From: Trichaptum fuscoviolaceum
Taxonomy: Eukaryota; Basidiomycota; Agaricomycetes; Hymenochaetales; Trichaptaceae
DNA length: 64,000 bases
Direction: 5' to 3'
Assembly: GCA_910574455.1 (NCBI GenBank)
Contig: CAJSYZ010000003.1
Span: forward strand, 2,542,001 to 2,606,000
Positions 34,117 to 46,807 of this stretch are shown here, in pieces. Made by a program: the position numbers and the translations under genes. The notes under the pieces were generated by a model that saw nothing but the letters and a program-made list of their open reading frames with translations, ran no database searches and had not been told where the DNA came from. Within the stretch, counting starts at the first letter, position 1. Every line of letters starts with the position of its first letter.

Positions 34117-34490
34117 GGACTGACTGGTGTCATTTCGAGATTGAATTAAAGGCATTCGTTTTTGATAATTGAGTTGTCGTTATTGTTCTGCTTTCGAGTA
34201 TTGTACATTGCTTTCCGGATTGTTTTCGCTAGAATGTTGTGGTTGTAGAAGTAATTTGAATGACTTACAAATTAACTGTGTTGTGCTCTGAATGTGTACA
34301 GTATGTGTGTAGTATGCGTGTGTAAGTATGAGATTCAGCACCGGTGAAGATGCATATTAGCCTGTAAATCAAATAACTAAAACAACTATTCACGGATACA
34401 GAAGATGATTACAATTACAGATGCACCTAGCATAGATTATGCAAAAAAGAGAAAAAACATCTGAAGACTGAAACCCCATAGGGAAAACAA
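34117..34490. other. Convergent spacer, Argonaute and Raptor
   Basis: 374 bp between converging 3' ends, AT-rich with short GT repeats (about 34280-34325). Nothing else is seen. Confidence 0.4.
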
Positions 34491-37400
34491 TTAGTTAGAA
34501 AGTGAACGGATAGACTCCATATGCCCGTTCTGAGTGTGATTAAGGGTGTAGGTCGATTCTCTGACAATAACGTCGTGCGGGGTTTCTGCCACCTTGCAAC
34601 CCATGATTCGGATTAGGCCGTCGGGACCGCCAAAGCCAACAATCATCTCGTTCGGGTGAAACGCGAGGCTGGACGACGAGGACGGCATTTCTCGTGGAGG
34701 TGGGTAGTTCAAGCCGGTTGGGAAGGAGTAACGAGAAAGCAAAGCAGGCTGGTCCGGAGGATGGGCATATAAAGAATGCACCAGGGAGCCCTGATTTCTC
34801 CATCTGGTGGGCGTCACTGCCGCGGAACTAATGAATGAAACAGACAATCCGTTAGTCAATCGCGTATAAAGAATACGTGGAGAAAGGACAACTCACGCAG
34901 CAAAAACTGAGCATTTATTGTGGACGTCGAATGCAGATAGGCCCTCAGGGAAAAGTAACCAGCTTGCAAGGGACACATCTGAGGACCGCACGTCCCATAG
35001 CTTCACTTCACCATCCGAACTGTGAAGTAAGCATATCGATAAGCACTTTGCAGAGAAATGGAAGACGAGATTGCTCACCCTGCAGAGACTAGATCTTTCG
35101 TAGAACCGCGTTGCCAACGGGCACCTTGTATCCAGCTCGAATGCTCTCGATACATCTTTACGATACAATCGTCTTCGTCAAGTCTCCTGTCGAAGATCTT
35201 GATCGTGCCGTCCCCGAAGGTAGCTATGAACAAAGATCTCGAGTCCGGGTCGCTAGCGATTGACGTCACTGGACTATCCGTCTTTGTAGAGATATCCTAA
35301 AACGATAGCCCAGCATGAGTTAAGCCCGTTTAAGCGAAAGTACAGAAAACGCACAGAACTAGTGCATTCTCTATGTGCGTCCCAAAGACGTATTGTCCGG
35401 GCGTCGCCTCCTGCGTAGATCACCCCGCTTTCTTGCCGCCAATCCAAGACTAGGCCACTTCCCCGTCTGAGAGGGACCATGCTCGTTAGCGCTCGGAATG
35501 ATGTTACCATCTGGAGAGTTTGATCAGGGATTGTGGCATCGTAGTTACGATACAGATGAACGATTCCGTCGGCTGTAAACAGATATTAGTTGTTTTCTTT
35601 CACCGTAAGAAAGCTATGCATACAAGAGCCCGCCATTATAATACCACCAACGTCTTGATTAATGCAATGTAGCGACGTAATGGAAGTACCGACAGGGTTG
35701 CCATTATTGAACTTTAATAGTCGTTTCTTGCGGGTCCAGTCGTAAACGCTAGTGCACAATGAATGTACATCCAAAACAAATTTAAGCAGTAAAGTACCTG
35801 ATCATATTTGTCTCATTAGAGACGAAAAGATGCGGATCGAATGAATGAAAGGCAAGCTTCAAGGGCCTCCCAGTATGACTTATGGTCGCAACACGGGTCT
35901 CCCATTTGCAGAATTCTGTATAACCTGATATGAGTACCGAATTGTCAATGGAAACAGATCACAGAAACGCACTGGCTAATTCGGCTTGGCCTAACGAATC
36001 CTGAATTATCTTCTCATTCCGCTGCTGCCGCCACATTTGCTGGTTGTACTGTACACTACCCGGCTCTTGGCCTTCAGGTTGCCGCATTTGCGACTCAGTG
36101 AAATATTCACAACACCAGTCATAGAATCGGCTTTTTAATGGGAGCACATCCTTGAAACCCACGCCTGTGCCGAGACCCAGCAGGACAGTGACAGAACTAC
36201 TCCCCGAGTCATGAGAGAATGTGCTACCAGATGGGCTCAATATGCCATCTGCATGTGGCTGGAAGTGACGTTGCTGCGTTTTCTTCCGTCGGCGAGCTCG
36301 GAGTCGCTCCATGTCTTCTTCAATAAGAGCTTCCATGACATCTGAGGGAAGGAAATCGCACGGTGGTTGTTCTGGGTCCGAATGCAACCTTGCATCCTTC
36401 AGGTGGCTTTCGGGAGATTCGGTCAGATAAGGAGATGCATACTCGGCGACATTGAGGTTCGGTGATGGAGGTCGAGATAGGTCGACAGTTTCAGACCTCG
36501 ATTTAACGGTCTGTTCGTAGCTGGGAGGGTTGATTTCTTCAGATGTGGAAGGGAAAGCGTATGCACCGGCCAGATTCTTTAAAGAGTTGGCGAAAGAAGC
36601 GGTCCGTCGGAGGATGTTAGAGCTAGTTGAAGCAGCACTTGTCGCAGAATCACTCCGAGTAAGAGGAATTCGCGTCGGCATAGCAAACGGAGCTGCGGCA
36701 GTGGATTGAAGGGAAGATATTCGAGCACGAGGCTCTTGTGTTTGTTGTCTATGACCATATTCTGGAGGAGGAGAGTGTAACGCGGATGAATCAAGCCGCG
36801 CAAATGGTGATTCGAGTAGAAGGGCCATGACGTAGTCAATGATTGTTTGCGCATTTGAGGCTATCTCTGGGTACGGGTCGACAGCCATCTCAAGGAGAAA
36901 AACGTAGATTGTGTAGAAGGAGGATAAGAGTACTCTGCTGTCCTCTCTGTATGCTTCGTCGTCGACTAGACCATCAAGCCATTCGGCTACGGCTTGGTTG
37001 GAGATGTCTTCGCCAGATCTTGGTCGGGAAAAAGGCTCTGACACCCGTTTACGTTCCTCCTCCCAATACAGCCAAGCAACAATGACAAAGTAGCCCCTCC
37101 ACTCCTTCACAAGGCAGCTGAGTAAGACAAGGAGCTCCTTGCGTACCATAGGGCTGGCATCGTCTTTCGTCGTTAATGCAGCTCCGGTGCAGACGGCCAC
37201 TTCCAGACGAAAATGAACCCTTTCATCCAGATGGTACATACTGCCCGTCCCTCCTCCGCCTTTCTTATTCGGGTCTGATGAGCCTGAAGCACCCATGAAG
37301 GTACCTAACGCGAATAACGCCGCAGTGCGGACTTCTGGCGAGCTATCTGTGAGCATTGCGATCAACTTGTCTTGTGTTCCACGATCCACTCCGTAAATCT

Positions 37401-39501
37401 TGATATCGTCGTTTCCATCCCACATTTGACCAATACAAAGAGCCATCCACTGCCTCGGAAGAAAGTCCTCTTCATCCAGCCGCTCAAAACAGTTATCAAA
37501 CACTCTTTCTTGCCAACATGCATTCTGGCCCAGGGGGAAACCTCTGCAAATGGCCGATAGGATGAAGCAGCACATCGCCCGATGTTCTGAACCATTTGGA
37601 AAGGGGACGTTGGGATCCTCCGGAAGACTGAGAGCGTTTGCGAAGTACTTATAACCGTTATTATGGTAGAGATCAGACTGGCAACTGGGATCAACGGCAA
37701 GGATTCTCGCCCAAATGAATATTAGGACGGGCCGAAGATCACCAGCAGGCGACTGCAGTAACTTAGATATGAATGGGAAGATGCCGATGACGAGGGCAAA
37801 GTGAACCGCCCAAGGTCCCAGATCAACGAACTTTGACAGTAATATTAGAGCGCGAAGCCTGTGGGGTTGAGAGAGTAAAAGTTGGAGGACTATAGGAAGT
37901 TGTTCCGGAGGTTTACGAGGAACAAGGTGTGCGGACGATCCCCCTTTCGATGGGTCCGTCTCTCCTCCGTCTTCATTATATTCTACGGCAAGTCCATCTG
38001 CTGCGCTAGCAGGAGCCAAAGATCCAGGACCTCGTTTAGTCAAGGCCGAACCACCTCTTGATATCCAAACTTCGAATGCTGTGAGATGGTCCCCAAAGAA
38101 TCGGCTCGGAATATACGAGTACGGCTTTTCTGAGTTATTGACGCTCGCGACACCGTTCGCGACTTCTTCGTTTTTGAGAAGTTCTGGTAGCTGTCTCAAG
38201 CATGCGTCAACAGCGAGATCCCACTGAGCCCACATCGGGTGCGTGTTAGTCGATGGTAGTGGTGGGTAGGTGTGAGGAGTACAGTGATAGTTCTTCATTA
38301 TACGTTCAGCGAGGAGGAAATTACGGAAAAGGGAAGCAACAAGCAGATCTGATCGGTATAACCGAGTGAAAATGTCACGGGAGAATGTGGTCCATGCTAT
38401 CGTGTCTGTCACAGCGGTAAAGATCCAGTTAAGCTCTCCCAGCGGCGTTCTGCGATCTCTGAGGTCACCAGGAAGTCGACTAATCATGTCGAACGTGAGA
38501 TAACTAGGCCTTGGCTCTGGTTGCGTTATAATAAACCATCGAAGAGCTATGTCGATTGGTGAAGTCAGACAGGACGTAAATAGGTCAGCAGGAAGATCGG
38601 GACACATGGGCAGTTGCTCGCTTGCGAGACAAGCGGCAAGTTGAATAGATTCCATGAAAGGTTGCATTCCATCAGGATAACCTCCGTGTTTCATGTTTGC
38701 GTCGGCGTCCCTCTTCTCGGCGAAATTGATGAAGTTTGTGAGGAGGTTGCCTGCCGCGGAGCAGTCCCAAATGTATATGCAAGGCGATCCGAGCCAGTTC
38801 TGTATCTCGATGAGCGAGACTGGTATATATTGCGAGTAGCTTCTGTTGAAGACCCATAGTTCACCACTGGGCGTGGGCTTTGGAACTCCATGGCCATTAT
38901 AATAGAATAAACACCGTTCATCCCTTGCCATCTTCCGCAAATTTTGGCAAAACTTCTGTGTCTCTTCGTATGAAGGATCCAAGTACGGTTTGAACTTGAT
39001 CCGAGGGCTTAGACATTCGAATTGATGATGTAAATTATTGCCGATTGCTTCGAGTGCTTTATTGGACGGAAGACTGTGGGGGTCAACCCAACATTCAAGA
39101 ACTGCGCATGGGTTTGTCTTGACAACATCCGGTGGGTCGACGTCAATGTTGAGGCATACGACCAGGGCGGCGTTGCTCGTCTTCAGCTTGTCTTTCAACC
39201 GCCAAGATGCCATATGGGCAAAGCTTGCAGGTGTTCGGGTTGGATTTCCGCACGTCAGGTGTCGCTTTGCAGAGAAATGGGGACCATACGAGGCCATTCC
39301 ATCGGCCGAATCTGAGGAGGGAACTATACGTCCGCTGCTCGAGAGCTTGTCATTCAACAACAACGAATTGGACTGTGAGCTGCCCGAGAGACGCTCGGAC
39401 TCATCGTCTGAATAGAGATCATCGTGTCCGTTGCTCTGAACATCGTATTCCACATGCCCGCGAGGCGTAGTAGATCGACCTCTCTCGACTGTTCCTCTCA
39501 T
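34491..39501 (-). CDS. KOG1: Raptor, TORC1 scaffold subunit
   Basis: Presents substrates to TOR kinase and controls TORC1 location. The first exon runs from 39501 to about 35978 without an intron. It starts with a disordered 80 residues, then the caspase-like RNC domain: LKDKLKTSNAALVVCLNIDV, ARDERCLFYYNGHGVPKPTP (H204), YIPVSLIEIQNWLGSPCIYI, WDCSAAGNLLTNF (C247). HEAT-type helices follow (for example VLQLLLSQPHRLRALILLSK and QWMALCIGQMWDGNDDIKIY). A Ser/Pro-rich insert of about 150 residues separates them from the C-terminal WD40 propeller, which is coded by several small exons: KWETRVATISHTGRPLKLAF, IISVYDW-type strands, YAGGDARTIRLWDAHRECTS, FGDGTIKIFDRRL, AGSDGEVKLWDVRSSDVSLA, and LAFHPNEMIVGFGGPDGLIR. 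It ends MESIRSLSN. Family length (about 1500 residues) is met. Confidence 0.95.
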
Positions 39502-39898
39502 GATGCCAACTCGGCAACTTTACAAGAACTTGTCGACACCTGGCCTAATTCTGCGTAGTTGAGTATGTGCATGTTACAGATGATTCATCACAACTCACTC
39601 ACCTCCCAGAAGTCCTGCCTTTGCTCTTAAGCAAGCAGCGCAGCCCAAGATATGGATTGAGATTGAGGTCCGAGGTAGAGCATCAACGATGTCGAGCACG
39701 TCGAGTAACGTCGCCGGTGAATGGTATTTGGGTCCCTGATACAGTCCACCTGCTCTCCGTCGTTCGGTCGTCTGCTGCCGATGTACCGATCAGGAATTAC
39801 CACGTGGTAATCCTTACGTACTACTACTACGTGAACATCGTTCGTCGCCGCATCTCGTCTCTCGTCTTTCTTTCTTTCCAACCACCACCACCAACATC
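39502..39898. promoter_or_regulatory. Divergent promoter, Raptor and coiled-coil gene, with CACGTG palindrome
   Basis: 397 bp between two start codons. It holds a perfect 16-base palindrome at 39796-39811, ATTACCACGTGGTAAT, centred on a CACGTG E-box, 88 bp before the plus-strand start codon. E-boxes of this form bind basic helix-loop-helix factors such as Cbf1 or Pho4 relatives. Which gene it serves cannot be told. Confidence 0.55.
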
Positions 39899-42800
39899 AT
39901 GGATTATGGTGAAAATTCTCAGTTTAAGAAGTCACGGCCAGCTCAAAACTTCTCGGGCTCTCGATTCAGCGGATCGTTTGCGAATGCTTTCTCTGCTACC
40001 AAACAAGCCAGCTCCAATACCAGTTTTCAGTTGCGTTCGCCTTTCGCGAGACTCAACAGCAACACCAATATCTCGAACCAATCTGGGGTGGAACGAGTTA
40101 CTGTGAAGCGCGAACGTCAAGAGGATGATGGAACTGTCGCTACTGCTCGTATCTCTAGCGGAGCAACTGCAGACCGTTCAGACCATGCTGATGATTCTTG
40201 CCATGCTCGGAACTATCATTCCCTCCTCGCATCAAACTTTGGCCCTGGAAACTCACAGTTACTACCTAAGCAAGTGTACATTAGGAAAGCTGAATCGCCT
40301 ACATCTTCAAGGGACCTTGCGTGTCTACCTGAACATCGTTCTGACTGGCTTGCTGTTGACATCTCCAAGATTGCTCGTGCTTCTCAGGATGTATCTCCGC
40401 TCCCTCCTGCAATCTCTCATATTCATTCATCGCCCATGTCTAATCTCCAAAACTCGCCAATCGTGAAATCTTTGAATGCTACGGTCCGAGAAATACACAA
40501 CTATCCATCCTCAGATGGGCATCACAGAAGTCATTCGTCCGTACCGTCGCAACCTGAAGATACAGCCGATGACTTGTCGGCCTTGATGTTCAAGGGAGCC
40601 ACTGATTTGCGAGGTGCAAAGATTGCTTTGGAACAAAAGGCGAGATTCAGAGATTTCGTTTCTTTATAATGCTTACCATACCCTAGACGGAAGAGTCCGA
40701 GAGGCTCAAAGATGAACTGCAGACCCTTACAGCGGAAAGAAACGGCCTCCTTCAGCGCATAGATCTCATCAAGCAGAAGACTAAGATCGCATTAGATGTA
40801 AATTCGAAAAGGTGAGTTGACTGATCATAGAATTGGCATATATGCGCATTATTCTACTGCTGGTGCCTTGAACAGTATCAGCGAAATGGGGACTGTTATG
40901 GAATCCTTGAAAACTCGCGCACGGGATTGTTTCAATCTCGTGGATACTATGCGATCCTCATATGAAGAATTTGAAAGTGTAAAAGGCACAGCGAAGGAGA
41001 CGATGAACCGTAGGTAATTTTGACGTTCGCATAATACTAAAGCTCAAAGTTTTACATAGGAATTGACTCTCTCATCGTTGACGATAGTAGCTTTCTTCCC
41101 ACGCAAGAGTGGAGAAGCCTGTTAACTGAAGTTCAACAAGAAATCAAACACAGTAGGTCACAGTCAACATGCGATTCAGTCAAGGCTGCTAATAATTTCT
41201 TCAGAACAGCAAGTGATTGACTTGCTGCGAGATAAGCTGGAGTTTCAACAAGGCGAATATGCTGGCGCAAGAAATAGGGTAGCCGAGATTGAGAAAATGC
41301 AGAGAGACGACATTAATGCGTTAAGGGCAACGTCTGATAGGTTAATGGATGCTGGTGGGTTCAGATCCAAGGCGCCCATTACACTTCCTAATGCCATATC
41401 TACAGAAGGGAAAGTAGTTGACCTAGCAACGGCGTTGAAGCAGCAGCAAGATATCAATACCGACATTCTAGTGAAGAACGCAGAACTTGAAGCATGTATA
41501 AAGGCACATGAAGCAGAGTGACTGAAGCTCTCATTATACTTGGCTTTTTGCTGAGTATTTTCTCAGGGAATCGGACTTACGGCAGAACCTTAGCGAAAAG
41601 GACGGAAGAATCCTAGAGATTGCGCCCTTACGTGACGAGTACGACTATACCTAATAATCATTTCAATACAACTTACAATGCCATCATCTAGATGCTCCAA
41701 ACTTCGTGCCCTCGTCGAGGATCGAAATATACGATTGCTCGATTTACAGACGCTCAAAGAAAGGTGAGCATGTCTACGTCTGATGTTCAATAATGCAATT
41801 GAACTCCTGGCAGGCTCGCGTCGCAAACCGATTCTAACGAGGAGCTAAGGAAGACGATTGCAGCGAACGATACTATTCTTTCTGGTACCAAAGATGCGCT
41901 GACATTAGCGCAATGCAGGTAAGTGGTACGCATTTTAGCGCATGCTTCCGGAATCTAACTTGACGCAGCTTGGTGCAAGTAGAAACGCGCTTGAGCGAGC
42001 AGAGCATTCGTGTGAGCAACACCGAGAAGGAACTTACTGAAACACGCAAACAGGCCAGCAATGACCTTGAGAAACACATCAGACTAGCCGCGGAGAGGGA
42101 AGCTCTGGTCAAGGAAGTAAGCGACCTTAGTTCTCGACTGAAACACGGGGGGACAGAGTTGGATGAATACAAAACAAGGTCCGTGATATAGTCACCTTGT
42201 GGGCCACAAACTGATACTTCAAGTTGCTCTCTCCGTCTTCTTTCCTCCAAGGATTCGACAATCGGATGCGAAATACGAGGTACCTATTTTCGCGACTAAC
42301 ACGCACATAATAACGACTAAAATGTCATTCAGTCGCTTCAAGATAAGTTCGATGAGCAAACACTCATGCTAAGAATGGAGAAGAAAGCGCACGGCGACGT
42401 CCAGGTATATTCGTGAAAATCAGTTTCCTCTTCTAGCTGCTCGCTGATTCATGGCGCAAGGAACGTCTTCTTGCTTCGGAAGCGCTCCATATCGTATGTC
42501 TTGCGAATGCCTTGATTCATCGCATACTGATTACTATAACCGCAGAGAACTCTAGAGGAGTTTAAAAAGGATTACGAGATTAAATTAGCACGCTTGCAAG
42601 AACAGCACATGGCATCGGAGATTAAGTTACAGGAACGAGGGGTCGAATTAGAAACAACGCGACAGGAGCTTTCCGTCAGAGTTGCGCAATTGCAAGAGGA
42701 CCATGCCAAGGAAATGTGCGATGCCAGTATACGGTTGGATTCCTTAACCCAAGATCGCAACATTGCTCAAACAGACCTAGAAGAAGCGAAGTCAGAGATA

Positions 42801-44043
42801 CAGGCGCTATATGTCAAGATCCAGATGCTTCAAGTCGAAGTCAGTGGGTTACATAAGGAACTTCTAGAGGCGAGAATGCCTTCAGAGGCACGCCTTCAAG
42901 AGGTAGCAAGCTTCAAGGTTCAGATAATGATGCTACAAAAGGAAAAGGATGAGATAGAGCTGAAAAGTAAAACGATAATGGCACGCTATGAGACTGGGGA
43001 TCTTGTGAGTCACAATAGCATCTGTTTCTGCACGAGAACCTGAACATATCTGCAGTCTCCAGAAGAAAGGCTACTGATAGATACCATACATCGAGCTTCT
43101 CAGTCTGCACATGAACAACAGCTTGTCGCAAAGGGGAACGAATTACGACAGGTTGTGTCGCCCTCTTATTTGAACATTACTATTCTTAACGCATATTTCA
43201 CAGAGAGATAACGTACTGAAGACCTTAGAGAAGAGGAAATGTGACTTAGAATCACAGCTTGCTCAATTGCTCAATGTCCAGGTAAAGTAATGCACCATAC
43301 TTTACCTTCTTGCTAACAGACTTTCAGGCCAAAGAAAAGACGGACACGAATATTGTTCCTAGCAGGTCGTTGATCGATCCCGACAACTGGATGTCATCTC
43401 AAACATCTGGCAGCCCCCTCCGCAACAAGATTCAAGCCTCCGACAGGGATGGTACAGTCAGTACTACACTCCATTCCGACTATTGGTTCTTCGTGACATT
43501 GACATCCTTATAGACAACTTTGCATGAGATTGAGGTTGCTGACTCTTTTACGACTGTCAACCCGCGAGATATCCATCCAGCAATTCATGTAGAGACTGAT
43601 CAAGGGCCTTCTGTGGATTCCTCTCCTCCAATCCGGAAACCTTCAGCTTGGAAGTGCCCTAAATCTCCGACGGTAACATCCTTTGCAAAACTGGGCCAGT
43701 CCGCTGACGACTCCGACGAGATCCGCGACTTCGACACCGCTCGCCAAGACAGTATCGCACCATCGAAACGTAAACGGGATCACCAGAACTTAACTATGCA
43801 AGAGTGTGGAAAGCCCCGCCCGCTGACGCGTTCTGTATGTCATCACCTGGGTCAATGTTACTTGATGGAACTCATAGTCCTCAGAGAACGATTAATCGTA
43901 ATCCATCAAATGCCGTGGCAACTGAAGTCAACGATACCTCCACAAAGGTACCCTTCTAACTCTCTCTTAGGGGGAATTATCTGACAGATCACCTCTAGTC
44001 CAATATTCCTGTCCCGAAAGGTAAAGCTAGAAAACGTCGGTAA
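39899..44043 (+). CDS. Long coiled-coil protein with disordered head and basic tail, unknown
   Basis: The ATG at 39899 starts a Ser-rich head of about 240 residues (SQFKKSRPAQNFSGSRFSGS; PRY-poor, with short SP motifs such as PMSNLQNSPIVKSL). From DLSALMFKGATDLRGAKIAL the protein becomes a long coiled coil spread over many small exons: SERLKDELQTLTAERNGLLQ, MESLKTRARDCFNLVDTMRS, VIDLLRDKLEFQQGEYAGAR, SDRLMDAGGFRSKAP (a break), LVKEVSDLSSRLKHGG, LARLQEQHMASEIKLQERGV and LQVEVSGLHKELLEARM. The last exons are again disordered and end PVPKGKARKRR, a basic tail that could direct it to the nucleus or bind DNA. I traced the last splices: CGT TCT joined to AGA ACG, then ACA AAG joined to TCC AAT. No family recognised; the layout would suit a chromosome-axis, kinetochore or spindle-pole protein, as inference. 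Confidence 0.7.
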
Positions 44044-44379
44044 ACGGTTGACATGAGTGTGCCATATTCCCAAGTAATGATTTCTGCTTCTATGCGTTGA
44101 AAGCTTGAAGAATTCCGCGTCCGGGTCTTCTCACATCAGTTAATTATGCGGAAATGCTCTGAGATAGCTACCTATATTAATTTGTATCATCTATACCTAA
44201 GTTGTGGCTAAGAATGATATGCGACAACCCTCACAAAAATCTTCGGAAATCGTAACGCACTCTGTATTTTGGCGGGGCCGGTAGCCTGGTAGTAGATCCA
44301 CGTGCATGAGCTAATTATAGTAATTGCCCTACCCGACTACCATGATCTAAGATACCTCCTCTCCTCTTACCGTTGCAGC
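44044..44379. other. Spacer before CK2 beta
   Basis: 336 bp with the 3' end of the coiled-coil gene and the promoter of CK2 beta. Nothing else is seen. Confidence 0.4.
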
Positions 44380-46076
44380 ATGCCGCGAGCACAACAGCTG
44401 CAACCACAACAGTCAAACCTGGCCGAATCAAGCAAAGGTGTACCTGTAGAGGAAGAGGTGGCTAATGGCGGTGGGCAGGTTGATGAGGCAATGGAGGAAG
44501 ATGTAGAGCAGGAAGGTTATGGTGAGCTCGTGGCAAGACAAGAATTCTGCCCAGACTCTTTAGCTTGATCATGCTAATAATTGTCTTACTGATATAAATG
44601 TCGAACTATAGCATCTTCAACACCCACCTCCTCACTCACATGGATAAGCTGGTTCTGCGCTCTGCCTGGCCACGAATACTTCTGCGAAGTTAGCGAGGAA
44701 TTCATAGAAGATGATTTCAACTTGACTGGACTAAACAGTATGGTGCCCTTCTGGAAAGAGGCGATGGAGATGGTCCTGGATGTTGAACCAGGTGTGCCAA
44801 CATAATAACTTAGAGCACACAACTGCAGGTTTTTCGAGATATTAACGCCTATGCTGTATAGAGGAGGATTCCTTGAAGATTCCGGATGTGTCGATTGTGG
44901 AGGCCTCTGCTGAACTACTCTATGGACTTGTACACCAGAGATATATTCTGACAAGAGCTGGACTACACGCTATGGTAAGTGTATATAGACTAGTTTTTGT
45001 TGTTCTAATTATTTTGCGCAGGCAGAGAAGTACGAGGCTGGGCAATTTGGCACTTGTCCCCGCGTTTATTGCCTCGCTTGTCATGTCGTACCCTGTGGCC
45101 GGTCAGACCTACCTGGCATCGACACTGTGAAACTCTATTGTCCAAACTGTAACGATATATATCTCCCACCAAGCAGCAGGTTCCAAGGTGTAGATGGTGA
45201 GTCTGAATCTTGCTGGACCGGAAACAGTAAGGCAAATGTTGAATATAATTCACACAGGCGCGTTCTTTGGCACTACTTTCGCGCACCTTTTCTTCCAAAC
45301 GTACCGAGAGTTTGCCCCTGCACCTTTTTACACGCCTTCTGGGGCCAACTCAGCAAACCTCGGACGTTCTCCGGCCGGAACGTCCGGAGCTGCATCTGCG
45401 CAGAATTTCGTGAACCCTAACCCTCACGGTGGCCAGAAGCTTGCTGCTGGGAAGGTTTACACTCCTAAGATCTATGGCTTCCGGGTTAGTGAAAGGGCCA
45501 AGAGTGGGCCTCGTATGCGTTGGCTGCGTCTGCGTCCGGAGAATCCTTCTGAGCTAGATCAAGTCGATTGGAGAGGTCGATGGATCGGAAGCGACGACGA
45601 CTATGAGGATGAGGAAGAGGAAGGCGATGGGCCAATGGAAGATTTCGATGCTGTAAGTATTTAAGAAACATATTTATCCAGTGATCGCGGAGCTTCAGCC
45701 GCATAGACGCTTAATACTGATAGTAATGTCGCTCGTTCAGGATGCTGGCGGCGAAGACGACGATGAAGAGGAGGAAGAGGAGGAGGAAGCAGATGAGAAT
45801 ATGCCCGCTGCTGGAGTGGCTCATGTCATCTCTCCGGGTAGACGACATGCAGGTGCCGCACCATCAGCATTACAACGTTCACTACGCCCACCAACTCCCA
45901 TCCATGCGTCCTCCACCTCATCACCTCCCCAATCCTCTGTCGTTAAGGCAAATTTGTCGAGGACAACAAATGACCTCTCCTCTATCATGTTCGGGAAAGT
46001 TCAGTCTGGTGGATCGAAGGTTAAGGTAGTTCGGACGGTGGCGACTGAATCGCGTCCCAAGGCGATCCAAGTATAG
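44380..46076 (+). CDS. CKB1: Casein kinase II regulatory (beta) subunit
   Basis: Dimeric subunit that holds two CK2 catalytic subunits and guides substrate choice. The ATG at 44380 starts a Gln- and Glu-rich head (QQLQPQQSNLAESSKGVPVE). The core begins TPTSSLTWISWFCALPGHEY and FCEVSEEFIEDDFNLTGLNS, then LLYGLVHQRYILTRAGLHAM. The zinc ribbon has all four cysteines: CPRVYCLACHVVPCGRSDLP (the first pair Cys-x4-Cys) and VKLYCPNCNDIYLPP (the second Cys-x2-Cys). AFFGTTFAHLFFQTY and YTPKIYGFRVSERAKSGPRM finish the core. A Ser/Ala/Gly-rich insert interrupts it. The C-terminus is long and strongly acidic (DEEEEEEEEADEN and before it SDDDYEDEEEEGDGP), followed by a basic Ser-rich tail. Five or six introns. 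Confidence 0.93.
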
Positions 46077-46380
46077 GGCTAGGATATTGCTTGATTTCTC
46101 GCCTTTTTACCCTTTATTCAGCATATATCTGTGTTCGTTCATATTTTTCTTTGTGACTAGATACTATACATTACAAGCATTGCGAGGCTACATAAACTGT
46201 TTTAATAAGTACGCGAAACAGCTACACTATGCCAGGGCTAAGAGGCTAGATCTATTTGCTATCAGACGAGCATGACAAATGGTACTTGCTTACCAATCTG
46301 GTACTGTACAGAACCGCTTTTTGGCAAGTTGACGAAAACTTTATTCTGTACCGTACCGCAACCTACTCAAGACATCAGCA
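46077..46380. other. Spacer before eL36
   Basis: 304 bp between CK2 beta and the ribosomal protein gene. Plus-strand reading frames here are hydrophobic low-complexity translations. Nothing else is seen. Confidence 0.4.
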
Positions 46381-46807
46381 ATGGTTCGTTCCGGTGAGCA
46401 GAACATGTTAAAAGGCATTAAGAGGCGCGTCTTGACAACGAAGCCACGCTAGACACTCGCCGTGGACTCAACAAGGGCCACCCCACAACCGCCATCCCTA
46501 AGGCCGTCAAGCCTTCCCAGCGCAAGGGCATTCAGTCGACACGCACCAAGTTTGTGCGTTCCATCATCCGCGAGGTTGCGGGTTTCGCGCCGTATGAGCG
46601 TCGGGTGCTTGAGTTGTTGAGGAACTCGAAGGATAAGCGTGCAAGGAAGCTCACAAAGAAGAGGGTGCGCAGTCAGAACTATCTTCCTTTTACTCCATTT
46701 ACTAATTGAGTGTAATGTATCTGCAGCTCGGTACCCTTCTCCGTTCAAAACGCAAGCTCGAAGAGCTCGGTGCTGTCATCCAGGAGAGTAGGAGGGCTGC
46801 TCATTAG
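46381..46807 (+). CDS. RPL36: Cytosolic ribosomal protein eL36
   Basis: Large-subunit protein of the cytosolic ribosome. Three exons: 46381-46393 (only 13 nt: ATG GTT CGT TCC G), 46453-46664 and 46727-46807, in total 306 nt (101 residues) with the frame closed. The protein reads [20 protein letters not shown], then [60 protein letters not shown] and ends ESRRAAH. The length and the [20 protein letters not shown] block are those of eL36. The very short first exon is common in fungal ribosomal protein genes. Confidence 0.96.
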
